Below are positions 11,980-23,300 of a DNA stretch of 64,000 nt, in pieces (position 1 is the stretch's first letter; every line of letters starts with the position of its first letter). The notes under the pieces were generated by a model that saw only the letters and a list, made by a program, of their open reading frames with translations, did no database searches and was not told where the DNA came from. The position numbers were made by a program, and so were the translations under genes. The DNA lies in NCBI RefSeq assembly GCF_027244095.1, contig NC_069669.1, positions 5,606,501-5,670,500 on the forward strand. Direction: 5' to 3'. The stretch comes from Hemicordylus capensis (taxonomy: Eukaryota; Chordata; Lepidosauria; Squamata; Cordylidae).

Positions 11980-12005
<26 letters not shown>
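11860..12005 (+). mobile_element. LINE-tail (L2-like) fragment with AAT repeat
   Basis: Contains the phrase TTTTAGATTGTGAACC...GGGACAGGGATCC...TGTAAACCGCCCTGAGCC...GGGCGGTATAGAAA followed by (AAT)n, a 3' tail shared by several elements in this window (16.49, 23.1, 30.2, 42.75, 56.54 kb). Confidence 0.6.
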
Positions 12006-12009
<4 letters not shown>

Positions 12010-12012
<3 letters not shown>

Positions 12013-12330
12013 CTACAAAGATCTACAAACTGAAATTGAAAGGCTGTGGCAGAAAAAGACTAAAATAATCCCAGTGGTAATTGGCGCCCTGGGTGCAGTT
12101 CCAAAAGATCTTGAAGAGCACCTCAACACCACAGGGGGCCACAGAAATCACCATCGGTCAATTACAAAAAGCAACTTTACTGGGAACAGCCTATATTCTG
12201 CCACGATATCTATAATAATAACAGCAACAATATTGATAATAAAATTCAGCCATCCCCGGTCCTTGGGAAGGACTCGATGTTTGGATAAAGCAAACCAGTC
12301 AATAACACCTGTCCGACTGTTGAATAATAA
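12010..12330 (+). mobile_element. LINE ORF C-terminal fragment
   Basis: One frame reads KIIPVVIGALGAVPKDLEEH, matching the minus-strand frame at 59.27-59.43 kb. I associate this C-terminal motif with site-specific-type LINEs (R4/Dong-like), but the clade is uncertain. 3' truncated by simple repeats. Confidence 0.6.
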
Positions 12331-12375
12331 ATAAATAAATAAATAAATACATAAATAAATAAATAAATAAATAAT
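12325..12375. repeat. (AAAT)n microsatellite
   Basis: About 12 tandem AAAT units directly after the LINE fragment, probably grown from its tail. Confidence 0.85.
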
Positions 12376-13413
12376 TCATCAGCACCTTTTTCTCTCCCTG
12401 CCCTTTTTGCTTCCGATTTGTTGGTGCTGTGTCATTTTTCTCCCCCCAACCCGCTTGCTTCAGATGGACCCGGTCCCCACCTCCAGGGGGGAAAGCTTTG
12501 TACAGGGGGAGGCCAAATACCCAGAACAGCACAGCAGGGTTTCAGACAGAGTCCAAGTTGAACGATCTCCACAGAGCAGGTGCCGAGGGGCAGCAGACCA
12601 AAGGGATACAGCTCACTGTCCCACAACGGGAACCCATTGCGACGGCTCACTCTGTTCCCAGGCCACTTGACCCAGCTCTTCTGCCTCCCAGAGAGGCCAG
12701 GAGATGTGCTGCATGCCTCGATGGCACACACAGCTGGTGCTGGAAAGTCCCTCTCCCTGGCAGGGCGGAATTGTTCAGCAGCCTCCAGGCTGGCAAGAGC
12801 TCCCTGGGGCTGGATCCTGGCAGCAAGCCTGAAAGCTCTCTCTCAAGGCCTTCTCCATTGTGGCAGGGGGCAGCTCCGGGGCTTCTGCAGCGTGCAGGAT
12901 TCAGAGGAGAGGGGAGGGCCATGGGTCACTGCCCGAGGCCAGGCAGAGTGCAGGAGGGATTTGCTGTGGGCCTCGCTCGGCTGCCCAGAGTCCCAACCCC
13001 CCTGCAACTGTGTCGGGAAATGCTGAAGACGAGCAGTTCAGAGCAACCTCAGGATCTGGCTCTTCCCCTAAGTAAGCTCCGTCCTGTTCTCAGATTGCTG
13101 GCCAGGAGCATTTCCTGCCAGAGGAAGACCACAGCCACAGGGACAAGCGCGGGAAGAAAGGAGCAGACTTCCTGTCTGCCGCATCGCCTGATGTGGAGGC
13201 AGCCCTGGCTGGTTCTGCTGGAAGCCACTTTTCTGCCCCTCCCCATGCCCATCCTGGCCAGACACCACCCCCGAAGAAACTAGAAAGGCTGCTGGGGGCT
13301 GGAGCTGGCGGGATCGGGCGCAGAAGGAGTGTCCCTGCTGGCAAGGTCCTTTAAAGGGAGACCTGTCTCAAAAATGAAGGGACGAGCCAAAAGGAAGCGG
13401 AAAGAGAAGGTCA

Positions 13414-13717
13414 TAGGAACATAGGAAGCTGCCATATACTGAATCAGATCCTTGGTCCATCTAGCTCTGTATTGTCTACCCAGACTGGCAGCAGCTTCTC
13501 CAAGGTTGCAGGCAGAAATCTCTCTCAGCCCTATCTTGGAGATTCTGCCAGGGAAGGAACTTGGAACCTTCTGCTCTTCCCAGAGCAGCTCCATCCCCTA
13601 CCGAGGGGAATATCTTGCAGTGCTCACACTTCTAGTCTCCCATTCATATGCAGCCAGGGCAGACCTTGCTTAGCTAAGTGGACAAGTCATGCTTGCTACC
13701 ACAAGACCAGCTCTCCT
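13414..13717 (-). mobile_element. 5S-rRNA-derived SINE, nearly full length
   Basis: Same family as 7511-7815. The minus strand shows the 5S-like block (GCTAAGCAAGG...CCTGGCTGC...ATGGGAGACTA) and the tail ending GGCAGCTTCCTATG. Confidence 0.8.
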
Positions 13718-14215
13718 TGCCATAAGGTCCAGAGGGGCAAATCTCCCCGGATGTGTGGCGGCTATTTCTAACCCCAGCACCAGAAGCTCAGGTAGAATAT
13801 ACGTCACAGGCAGGAAAGGGATTACCAGAAGATGCCAGCTTGGCTAAGAAGTCGAGAAGGAAGCCAGAGAAAGCAAGAAGGAAAATCCATGTTGTGCCCA
13901 AACGAAGGGTTTAGAAAAAGGTGACTGACGGGGAGAAATGAAAGAGGTTCACCAAACTGTGCCGGGGGTGGAGAAAGCAGACAGAGAGAAGCTTTCTCCC
14001 CATCACAACACATGAACCAGAGGCTACTCAACGAAATGGACTGGTAAGGAACTGAGGACAGACAAGAGCCAAGATGTGGTAGGGACCACAAGCCCAGATG
14101 GCTCTCCAAGGGGATTCGAGAAGTCCGTGAAGGACACACGTGCCTCAGCGGCTCCAGGTCCAGTGGCAAGAATTGCCCGATTGTCTCTTTCAGGAGAGCA
14201 GGGCAGGAAAGGGAG

Positions 14216-14351
14216 CAGTGTTCCCTCTAACAGGGATTCCCAGATGTTGTGGACTACAATTCCCAGAATCCCCAGCTGCAATGGCTTTTGCTTAGGGATT
14301 CTGGGAGTTGTGCTCCACAACATCTGGGAATCTCTGTTAGAGGAAACACTA
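14216..14351. mobile_element. Family A palindromic hAT MITE
   Basis: Starts CAGTGTTCCCTCTAACAGG and ends CTGTTAGAGGAAACACTA. The arms contain ACTACAATTCCCAGAATCC, a very close match to the ZNF143/THAP11 motif. Flanks AAAGGGAG and AAAGGGTC agree at 6 of 8 positions. Confidence 0.82.
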
Positions 14352-14499
14352 AAAGGGTCTACCTTCATCTCCTGCTGCTGGGTTTTGCACCAGGACATCC
14401 GGTGGGCCATTGTGTGGAGAAGCAGGTTGCTGGGCTAGAAAAGCAGAGCTCTTCTCATTAAAGGATCAGAGTCAAGGAACAGCAAAGAAGGCCGAGGGG

Positions 14500-14755
14500 T
14501 AGAGTTGCCATGCGCCCCCAAATTCCAGGTTTTACCTGCATTTTAAGCATCTTACCCCAGATTGTTTAGCCCACCCAGATTTGCCTGGATTTCAGCTTTC
14601 ATTTTTTTTTAAGCTAAGCTCTAGCCTTTGTAGAAGCGGAGTTATGGAACAAAACGTGTGGTCACTATTCTGCTCAAAAATTATTCTCCATCCAATTTAC
14701 ATAATATGCAAATTACGCACCCGGATTTGGAAAGCCAGAATATGGCAAAGCTGCC
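14500..14755. mobile_element. MITE with TAGGGTTGCCA-type ends, copy 2
   Basis: Starts TAGAGTTGCCATGCG and runs parallel to 9662-9958 for its whole length (GGATTTCAGC, AAGCTAAGCTCT, GTAGAAGCGGAGTTATGGA, ATGCAAATTA), ending near GAATATGGCAA. Same orientation as copy 1, about 5 kb apart. Confidence 0.65.
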
Positions 14756-15639
14756 AAGTGGCAAAGGCTATGGGGCTGTCCCTAGCTGCCTGACCACACT
14801 AGCGCTTCATCCTGGGAGGAGTTCCACGTGGTGGCCACATCCAACTCTACAACTAGCAAATACACCCCCTGCCCTCGGGCTTTCTGGAATCATGGGGGGG
14901 CACGTTAGGAGGGGCTGCTAGCCTAATTCCATATGTGGGTGTCAACATTCTCTTTGCCAGTACTTAGGAACGGAGTGGGAAGTGGCCAAACGGTGGTCTG
15001 CATTGAGGAGGGCAGCATGGTGGGGTGGGTGGGTGGGTAGCAGGGAGGGGCCGGCAGCATACCCAGAGGAAACCAAGCAAAAAGCTGTATCATGGGGATG
15101 GGGGGAGGAAGAAGGCTTCCTGACCCCAAAGCATTCCAGAACCTTTCAGCCCTACCACTGGCCCCATTCAGACATTACGCTGTACAAGCGTACAGATGTC
15201 TATATGCTCATACACGTGTTTGTGTGAATGACTGCACCTGTGTCCCTTTGAACAGTGAATCTGAATACAGGCCCTTCCAATGGGAAGTGTACTTCTGTGC
15301 CTGGGTTCAGCATAACATGTGAATGACGGTACCAGTGTACAGATCTGCCCTTGTGCACACTGTACACTCGTCATACAAGGGCTGGACATAATGTGTGAAT
15401 GGGCCTGCTGTCACTATCAAAACCAATCACACAGGAGGAGGAGGCGGCAGCTTTTCCTGAGGTTCAAATGGAGCCCTCTCGATTTATATCAGGCCTTTTG
15501 GGTGCAATCCCATACGTCAGGCAGTGCCCTTGTAAGGCACTAGTGGCAGGGAACCACACCCCCAAACTGTTGTGCTGTCAGGCTAGGAGGAGTTAACAAG
15601 TGGTCATCCACAGGAGTCACACTTCATGAATGGCTGAGA

Positions 15640-15768
15640 GCAGAGCTGGGCAAACTTGTCCCTCCAGATCTTGTTGAACTACCTTGGCACAACTGAGGCT
15701 GGGGATGATGGACATCATAGTTCAACCACATCTGGAGGGACAAGTTTGCCCAGCCCTGGCTTAGGTGA
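15640..15768. mobile_element. Palindromic MITE (family C)
   Basis: Ends GCTGGGCAAACTTGTCCCTC and the complement GAGGGACAAGTTTGCCCAGC form inverted arms. The interior is related to families A and B (CTCCAGAT...GTTGAACTA). Confidence 0.7.
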
Positions 15769-16379
15769 AGCTCATGAAATCTGCATGAAATGTTCCTCAA
15801 GGAGGAAGAGCTGCAAAGCTCATGAAGGAGAAAATCAGAATTCACAACTACAAGAAGTGCAAAAGAATAAACATTGGTAGGAGGAGCTGGGAAGGAAATG
15901 GCTCAATCTGCTGGTGCTGGGTCAACAGATTAAAGCTGCAGTCCTACATGCTCTTACTAGGAAGTAAGTGTCACTATATTCAGTGGGAGTTAGCATCAGC
16001 CAAGTGGCATGGTGAAAGAAAAATAAAAGGCTGGGGGAAGCCATTTGCAGCTTGCCTTACAGAAAGCATTGCGCGCAAGGCAGTAACTGACATGAATCTG
16101 GGCAATGGATTACCGGACCACACGCTCCTTCCCGCTGCCCCCTGATTGGCTGAGCTGGGCTATAAAGGGTCAGGTGGGCAGCTGGAGGGAGGAAACTGGT
16201 CCCTGGAGCCCCACCTGTTTTTGATTGGGTGCCCCTTTCTCTCTGTGCCCTTCAGGTGCCCACTAAACACAGTATGGTTCAGTTGCACCTCAGGAGCAAT
16301 CTGCTCTGGAATAATCTTCTGTTTTTAGGACTGCCTGATAGAAATGTTTTAATACATAGATAAATGCACCCCCTGCTAA

Positions 16380-16640
16380 CTGTTTATTTATTTTATTTTA
16401 CATTTATATCGCGCTCTTCCTCCAAGGAACCCAGTATGTGGTGTACTACATACTTAAATTGCACCAGTGACTGTTGCTGTTGTTTCTTTTTAGATTGTGA
16501 GCCCTTCGGGGACAGGGATCCCTTTTATTTATTTATCTATTTGTTTGTTTGTTATTTCTCTATGTAAACTGCTTTGGAAACTTTTTTTGGTTGAAAAGTG
16601 GTGAATAGATAGTTGTTATTGCTGACCATTAAAGAGGTCA
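16380..16640 (+). mobile_element. LINE-tail fragment (L2-like)
   Basis: Contains TTTTTAGATTGTGAGCCCTT, GGGGACAGGGATCCC and TATGTAAACTGCTTTGGAAAC, the usual 3' tail, preceded by ATCGCGCTCTTCCTCCAAGG. Confidence 0.55.
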
Positions 16641-16671
16641 AATGTCAAGTCAGCTGGTATCGGGATGGGTT

Positions 16672-16905
16672 TATTATTATTATTATTATTATTACTACAT
16701 TTCTATCCCGCTCTTCCTCCAAGGAGCCCAGAGCAGTGTACTCCATACTTGAGTTTCTCTTTCACAACAACCCTGTGAAGTAGGCTAGGCTGAGAGAGAA
16801 GTGACTGGCCCAGAGCCACCCAGCAATTCTCATGGCTGAAGGGGGATTTGAACTCGGGTCTCCCCAGTCCTAGTCCAGCACTCTCGCCACTACACCACAC
16901 ATGAG
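16672..16905 (-). mobile_element. tRNA-derived MIR-like SINE
   Basis: Read on the minus strand: GTGTAGTGGCGAGAGTGCTG (tRNA-like A box region), GAGTTCAAATCC (B box), GGGCCAGTCACTTCTCTCTC (MIR-like core) and a CTCCTTGGAGGAAGAGCGGG tail followed by (AAT)n. Full-length family member; relatives at 21.35, 38.2 and 58.94 kb. Confidence 0.75.
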
Positions 16906-17039
16906 GCCTGGGTGAAGCTAAGCTGCTGAGGCTGGTCAGAGCCAGGATGGGACAGGCTCCCTAGGAAGTCCCCATTTCCAGCAGAAGACAGGAGAAGAAA
17001 CAGAGCCCGCCCCACCCACCTGTTCCTCCCCCCACCCCG

Positions 17040-18320
17040 CGCCCGGGAACCAAAAGAGTCCTGAGAGGCCCCCAGAGAACCGCAGCCCTCCTTCCTATCT
17101 AGTGCCCCCCTTGGCCTCGCTTTCCTCTCGCACCCGCCCCCCCCCGCCAGCCCATCCTCCTGCATCTGACCCGACCTGCCTTCGCGAGCTAGCCAGCCAG
17201 CCAGGTGCGCCCGGTCAGGCTCGCCTCAAGAGCACATCCCCACCCGGCGGCCGTGCTAGGGCGGAGGAGCGGGCTCCCTGCTCGGCTCACTTGGGGGACT
17301 TGGGAGCAGCAGCAGCAGCGGCAGGCAGGGAGCAGCCCTTCGCGAAGCCGACACGCGAGCGCCTGGCCCGGGGAGCGCCTGGCTCACCCTCCCGCAGCCC
17401 GAGAGGCGCGACAAGACCCCCGAACGGGTCCCTTCTTCCGCCCGCAGGCCCCTCGGATGCGAAGCCCTGGAACCGGGAGGAGCCCAGCAGGCTAGCCGGG
17501 AGCGCTGCCCGCCGGCGACAGGGACCCACGGCCGAGGCGCATTCGCACACCCCGCCCCCAGCCCCCGAGGGCGGCGGGCCTCGCTCCCGGGAGCGCCCTT
17601 TGCGCGGGCCGAGGAGAGCGGGGCTCCGCCAAGGGGACTGGCCGGGCCTGCCCGGCCTTGCCCGCGTCCCTCCTCCGCTAACTCACCGCGGGGCTGAGGC
17701 GCTCCGCTGCGACTGGTGCTGCTGCCGCCGCCGCCGCTGCCGTCCAGGGTGCAAGCCGAGTGGAGACGAACAGCGAGCGCTGGCCGGGCGGCCATTCAAG
17801 AGGGGGCCGGGCTCGGCGCGGCCCGGCCTGGAGACCGAAGGGCGGCCCGGCTTGGAAGGCGGGCAGGGCGCTGACTCAGGCCTCAGGAATGCGCCCTCGG
17901 AAGAGCCAGGCGGGAGCGCGGCGCGGCGGCGCACTGCCGGAGCCCATGGCCGGGCCGGCGGGGCTCCCTCTTCGTGCCTCTCCGCGGCAGGTTACCGCCG
18001 CCCGGCCTCACCTCCGAGACAGCGGCGGGGGCTGCCTGCCGGCTCGCCCGCCCGCCCGCCCGCCCGCCCGCGAGGGCCTTTCCGCAACGCCGAGCGGCTT
18101 CGCTTCCAAGATCCTCCCTTCTTGCTAGCGGCGCCCGGAGAAGGGACGGAGCGGACCGTCCCCTCGCATTGAGCGGAGCTGGCCCGGGCGCCTTCCGCGC
18201 GCTCAGGGCCGCGAGAGGCATCGGCCACTCCGAGCCGTGTGGGCTGGCGGGGGCGGGGGCGGCGGGTCTGGGTCGAGGCCAAACCTCTCCCTCGACCCTG
18301 CAGTGGAGCCCGGCAGGGTG
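17040..18320. promoter_or_regulatory. CpG island, probable RHBDF1 promoter
   Basis: Very CpG-dense sequence with GC boxes and (GCCC)n and GGGA tracts. It covers the predicted 5' noncoding exon of RHBDF1. It explains the long artefactual open frame at 17102-18172, which lacks any recognisable domain. Confidence 0.75.
17697..17790 (-). other. RHBDF1: Putative RHBDF1 noncoding exon 1
   Basis: On the minus strand a clear donor, CAGCCCCGCG followed by GTGAGTTAGC, ends at 17697 inside the CpG island. The downstream ATG exon needs such a partner. The 5' limit is a guess. Transcript data would settle it. Confidence 0.5.
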
Positions 18321-18349
18321 GTCCCCGTCCTCCTGCTGGAGCTTGGGAT

Positions 18350-18378
18350 GGGAGGGAGGGAGGGAGGGAGGGAGGGAG
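18350..18378. repeat. (GGGA)n microsatellite
   Basis: Seven tandem GGGA units at the edge of the CpG island. Confidence 0.85.
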
Positions 18379-18530
18379 CCGCAGCCCGTGCCCGCCTTGC
18401 CTGGCTCAGGCTCGGGTGCCATCAGTCTTCACCGCTCTCTGGTCACTCGCCTCCACGGTGGAGACGGCCTCTCTCGGGGAAACTCGCTTTATGGTCCGGG
18501 ATCCTGATGGCCCTTCGGCAGTGGAGGCCC

Positions 18531-18690
18531 TAGGAACCTAGGAAGCTGCCATATACTGAATCCGACCATTGGTCATCTCACGGTCTACCCAGACGGGCAG
18601 CGGCTTCTCCCAGGCTGCAGGCAGGAGTCTCTCCCAGCCCTGTCTTGGAGATGTTGCCAAGGAGGGAGCTTGGGACCTTCTGCAGTCCCT
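18531..18690 (-). mobile_element. 5S-derived SINE, tail half only
   Basis: Retains the ...CTGTCTTGGAGATG and GGAAGCTGCCATATACTGAA part of the family. The 5S-like head is absent. Confidence 0.7.
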
Positions 18691-19721
18691 GTTGGAGGCC
18701 ACGGTAGCGCCAAGAGGCGCCTTCCAACCTGCTGTCCTCCCACCCCCCAACCCCGGGGCCTGGTGAGCATCCGCAGCTGAAGCCCCTGGGCCTGGCCTGG
18801 GGTCCCCGTGCCTCCGGATTAGGCGCATCTGAGAGGTCTCCAGGCCAGCGCTCCCCTCCTGACGGTGGCAGGCCTACGCCTGGGGAACAGCCGAGAGAGG
18901 AGCAGGCAGCCAGGCCCCAGTGGCCCAAGCCAAGTCTGCTGGCCCTCGAGCCTCACTGGGGCCTGGGCCCGGCTGCTCTCCTGCGGCGCCTGCACCCGCT
19001 CCCCCCGTGGCACAGGCTCTCCTGGCACCTTGCTGGCCTTGAGAACAGCTGTGCAGAATGCCAGCTAGAGCCGGCTGTGCCGCTGGGGGAGGTGGGGGCT
19101 GCTGGCCGTTGCCGCCAGGAGGAGGGAGCCTTGCCCAAGGGCCCAGCCCGATCCTGGCCCAGGAAGCCAGGGGCAGGGGGGCCGGGCCAAGGGAGCCGCT
19201 GGGGAAGCCCACCTGCTTCCTCGCCAGCCTGTCCCTAGGCCAGGGACTGCCCGATGCCTGCTGCTGGGGCCGGGCTGTCCATCAGAGCTGGTCCTTGGCT
19301 CCGCAGGTGCTCCCCTGCCGTCCTGGTCACGAGGCCGCCCGGCTGAGCTGCTGGCAGCCTCCTGAGACCTGCTGGTTCTCCATGTGGCAGCAACGCGAAG
19401 CAGGGTCTGCCTGCCTGGGCAGCGCCACTGCCGTGCTCCCCTGCGGACGTGCCGAGACCCTCCGGTTGCTTTGTCAACAGGAAGCTGGCAGCCAGCTGCT
19501 GCTGCAGTCCTCTGGGGGCTTTGCCCTCGCTGGGTTCCAGCCGATGAATGCAGAGGAAGGAAAGCGGCTTGAATGCCCCTTTGTGACCACGGCGGTCACT
19601 GACAGAGGCCCAGTGACAAGCGCAAGAATGTCGCCATTGAGAGTGGCGTCAGCTGCCCTTTTACAAGGGGCGAGGCCTCTCCCTCTCCTGGAAGAGGAGA
19701 GATGGGACAGCCTGCTTGCTT

Positions 19722-19722
19722 T

Positions 19723-19786
<64 letters not shown>

Positions 19787-19797
19787 TTTCTTTCCTC
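19722..19797. repeat. (CTTT)n microsatellite
   Basis: About 18 tandem TTTC units, then CCCTCCCTCCC. Asymmetric purine/pyrimidine tract able to form H-DNA. Confidence 0.9.
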
Positions 19798-21302
19798 CCT
19801 CCCTCCCAGGGTGGCTACTATGCCCAATTTCAGCAGTGTGACCCATCACTCAAGAGGCTTGCTCTGTGCGCTGTGGGACCTGCCTGGCTTGGTTCTGCCC
19901 CTCTGCTAGTGCTTTCCAACCAGCTCTGGGTTGTGTGCGCACACACACACACACACTGCCACAGTAGGCAGGAGTCCTCCTTGCGTGATCCACGCCCCAC
20001 TCCTTTCCAGTCCCCACGAGAGTGACCTCTTGAGGTCAAGAGGCAAGAGACTTGGGGTTGGGAAAGAGGAAGCGAAGGGGACAGGAAGGAGTGCATGGAA
20101 AGTGGGGACTTCTTGGAGGGGAAGGGGCGCTTCTTAAAAGGCTCCCCAGGATGAGTCCGGGCAGGTGTGTCCTTAGAGAGCCCTGGAGGGGTCTTGTGGA
20201 GCCTGGGGCAAACCAGCCAGTGTGTGGTGGCCGTGGTGGGGGGCTTCTAGCTGATTTTGATGGGGATTAAAGGAGCAGGGGCCCAGGGTAGTCATCCTGC
20301 TTGCCTTGGGGCCTGGCCTGCCATCAGATGTGGAAGGGAAGGAAGGCATTATCCTTCCCTGAGGCAAATCCCTTGAATGCTTGCCTGTATGTAGCCAAAG
20401 ACCTCCTGGCCTGGCCAGCTGGCCCACAAGCAACTGGTTCACTCTGCAAGGCGTGGCTAGCCCTGGCCAGACCGTTCAGTGGAGCCTGGCCAAGGGAAAG
20501 CAGAGACAAGCCCCGACCCAGGAACCAAGGAGACTGGTCACCCTCCCAGCCCCTTCTGTGGGACGGACCAAGCCAACCTCAGGAGGACTTGGTCCTCCTT
20601 CCTCACGGGAGACCAGCTCCCGAGCACGCTGGGAAGACCAGAATAGCCCCCTCTGAGTGGCAGCTCCCTTCTGAGCAGACCAGCATTTGTGGCAGGCTAT
20701 TTTAAAACCCTGGGCAGGGAAGGCTATTCCTAGCTGCCTATGGCCTGTGAATCCCAGGACTCACAGAGCCTCTGCAGCAAGGATCCCCTCGGGGGCCATT
20801 TCCCCCACGGCATGGGAGAGGTCACCCCCTCGTATGCCGACAAAGGAGCTGAGCCAAGCCTGCCGGGGCTCTGCAGATGCACAACCCAGGCAGAGTCTCC
20901 AGAGAGACCTGTTGAGCTGCGACTCCTGTCCTTGCAGAGGACCCTCTTCCTGTCCACGAGGTCGTGGAAATGTCCAGCATGGCCCATGGAGAGCGGCCAG
21001 CCTTTGCAGCAGAGAAGGTGCTGCTGGTGGTGCTGGTTCCCTCCCCTTATCCTCCCGGGACCCCTTTCCTGCACCTCAGTCTCTCCCTCAATCCAGCAAA
21101 GGCTCTAGAGAGGGCAGGCAGTGCAGAGAATGCGGGCTGTTTCTCGGCCTCCCCCCTGGTGCTCACGGCTGCAGCCTGTAGACATTTGCCGCTGCTTTGT
21201 GGGTCCTCACTCCCCACCCCCACCCCCCAAAAAAGCCCTTGCAAGGCCCCAAGTGACCCTGACACCCCAAGACACCTTTCAAGGTGAGAGAGAAAAACCA
21301 GG

Positions 21303-21305
<3 letters not shown>

Positions 21306-21335
<30 letters not shown>
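21306..21335. repeat. (GT)n microsatellite
   Basis: Uninterrupted GT dinucleotides next to a minus-strand SINE. Confidence 0.85.
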
Positions 21336-21336
<1 letters not shown>

Positions 21337-21339
21337 TTC

Positions 21340-21565
21340 TAGGGCTTATTTTTTATTATTTATTATATTTATATCCCGCTCTTCCTCCAAGGAGCTCCGA
21401 GTACATGCTTATTTGTTCCCCTCAAAACAACCCTGTGAGGTAGGTTAGCCTGAGAGATACACATGACTGGCCCGGGATCACCCAGTGAGTTTCATGACTG
21501 AATGGGGATTTGAACTTGGGGCTTCCCAGTCCTAGTCCAACACTAACCACTATGCTATGCTGGTT
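21340..21565 (-). mobile_element. tRNA-derived MIR-like SINE
   Basis: Minus strand reads ACCAGCATAGCATAGTGGTT (tRNA-like head), AAGTTCAAATCC, a core with GGTGATCCCGGGCCAGTCAT and the tail CTCCTTGGAGGAAGAGCGGG. Same family as 16672-16905. Confidence 0.75.
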
Positions 21566-22440
21566 TACCCCTTGGCCACACCCCTGTCACTCTCTGCTGA
21601 CCCCATCATGGTAGCAGGGGCGGGGCTCGTTTGCTTAGGTGGGGCGTCACCCTGCGTCTCTGGGGCGGGAGAACATGCAGGTTTGATAGAGCCAGATAGA
21701 AACGGGGTGGGAAAGCAGCCATTGGGAAAGGGAGGGAAAAGGCAAACGAAATAATTATTTATAAATCACTTTTCAACAGACATGTTCACAAAGTCGTTAA
21801 CGTAGCAAGGGGTTTTTGTTTTCTAATAGTTGCCTGTCCCAAAGGGGCTCACCGCCTTGTTTAAAAAGAACAAGGCTAAAGGACACAAGATGCACAAGCA
21901 AAAAACTGCTGGAAAAGGTGTCACGCTGGAGAGAAATATATTATCCTAAGGCTGGGGTTTTTTTTGGGAGGGGGGGGTTCTTTTTCTCTCTGCACCACAG
22001 TTACCTGCAACTCTTGTGTGCAAAAGTAAGTCATCTGGGCTCATGCTCATCATGCTCTGAAGAATGATGGCCGAGAACAGCAGTCGGGAGCGTGGGGGAC
22101 CTTCAGGGCAAGAGGGCCACAGCAGCCGCCCATGGGGTGCCAGGCAGGAACCTGCAAGCCAGAACCAGACTGCAGCAGGGTTGAAGTCCCTGCCTGCTAA
22201 GCATTCCAGTCCCCATGTTCGGCTGGCATTCCCTGGCTGCCAGCAGGGCCTGGCATCCTGGGCTATTAACTGCAGCAAGGGAGAGGCTTCCACGGCACTC
22301 CAGGGACATTTTTATCCTTGTGCATTTTTAGAGAGCTGTCTCAATAGCAGGGAGGGTAGCTGGCCTGCATGCCTCGACCAGTGGGCTGGGACATGTCGGA
22401 GCCCCTACGCCCCCAGCCCCTGATTGAACTGCTCTATCCA

Positions 22441-22730
22441 TAGGAACATAGGAAGCTGCCATATACTGAGTCAGACCCTTGGTCTATCTAACTCAGTATT
22501 GTCTTCACAGACTGGCAGCAGCTTCTCCAAGGTTGCAGGCAGGAATCTCTCTCGGCCCTATCTTGGAGATGCTGCCAGGGAGGGAACCTGGAAGCTAGAT
22601 GCTCTTCCCAGAGTGGCTCCATCCCTTACTAAGGGGAATCTCTTACAGCGCTCACACATCAAGTCTCCCATTCATATGCAACCCGGGCAGACCCTGGTCA
22701 TGCTGGCGACCACAAGACCAGCTCTCCTTT
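22441..22730 (-). mobile_element. 5S-rRNA-derived SINE, nearly full length
   Basis: Standard family member with tail GGAAGCTGCCATATACTGAG and head block ATGGGAGACTTG on the minus strand. The middle of the 5S block (AGCTAAGCAGGG) is partly deleted in this copy. Confidence 0.78.
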
Positions 22731-23079
22731 CCTCTCCAGGTGGCTCTTTTCTGGCACAAGCTCTTCAGAGGGAGGGAGGCAGACGGATGTACCATCGCCA
22801 CCCCCCCCATGAGCTTTTCTGGTCCAGCAAGGGGGGAGCACTCATTTCTCCCCATGGAATGAATTTAATGCCAGCTGTTGGACCCATTGTTGTCCTCCTC
22901 TGGAAATAGTGGAGGCTTTTATCGACCTGTCAAGGGACAGGGTCTTCTAGGTGGTCCTGCCTTGATTGCTATTTGTGGTCCATCCTGGCTCAAGGCAGAG
23001 ATCGGTAATATCAGACAGATGCAATTATTGGCTCCATGAAGTGAGGCGTGCCTGGCAGGGAAATGGCTGTAGTGCCCCA

Positions 23080-23300
23080 TATCTGGAATATTTTATTTTA
23101 TTTATTCAGTTTCTATACCGCCTTTCCCAAAATGGCTCAGGGCGGTTTACACAGAGAAATAACAAATAAATAAGATGGCTCCCTGTCCCCAAAGGGCTCA
23201 CAATCAGAAAAGAAACATAAGATAAACACCAGCAACAGTCACTGGAGGTCCTGTGCTGGGGGTGGATAGGGCCAGTTACTCTCCCCCTGCTAAATACAGA
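23080..23300 (-). mobile_element. LINE-tail (L2-like) fragment
   Basis: Minus strand contains GATTGTGAGCCCTTTGGGGA, TGTAAACCGCCCTGAGCC and GGGAAAGGCGGTATAGAAA. Confidence 0.65.

Larger units (their letters stand above)
8419..17690. other. RHBDF1 5' intron
   Basis: Long first intron inferred between the CpG-island exon and the ATG exon. It contains a TA-type MITE pair (9662, 14500), a (GT)n tract, a LINE fragment (12.0-12.3 kb), 5S-SINE (13.4 kb), family A MITE (14.2 kb), palindrome (15.64 kb) and MIR-like SINE (16.67 kb). Long GC-rich open frames here (for example 12429-13283) match nothing I know. Confidence 0.6.

Noticed and set aside
12429-13283. 284-codon open frame in the RHBDF1 intron
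   Set aside because: No similarity to anything I know, no splice context or CpG promoter, ordinary composition of GC-rich intron.
17102-18172. 356-codon open frame on the plus strand
   Set aside because: It lies wholly in the CpG island, has Pro/Arg/Gly-rich low-complexity content and no recognisable domain, and opposes the predicted RHBDF1 exon. GC-rich DNA has few stops.
19058-19909. 283-codon open frame including a run of FLSFFLSF
   Set aside because: The repetitive part is just translation of the (CTTT)n microsatellite.
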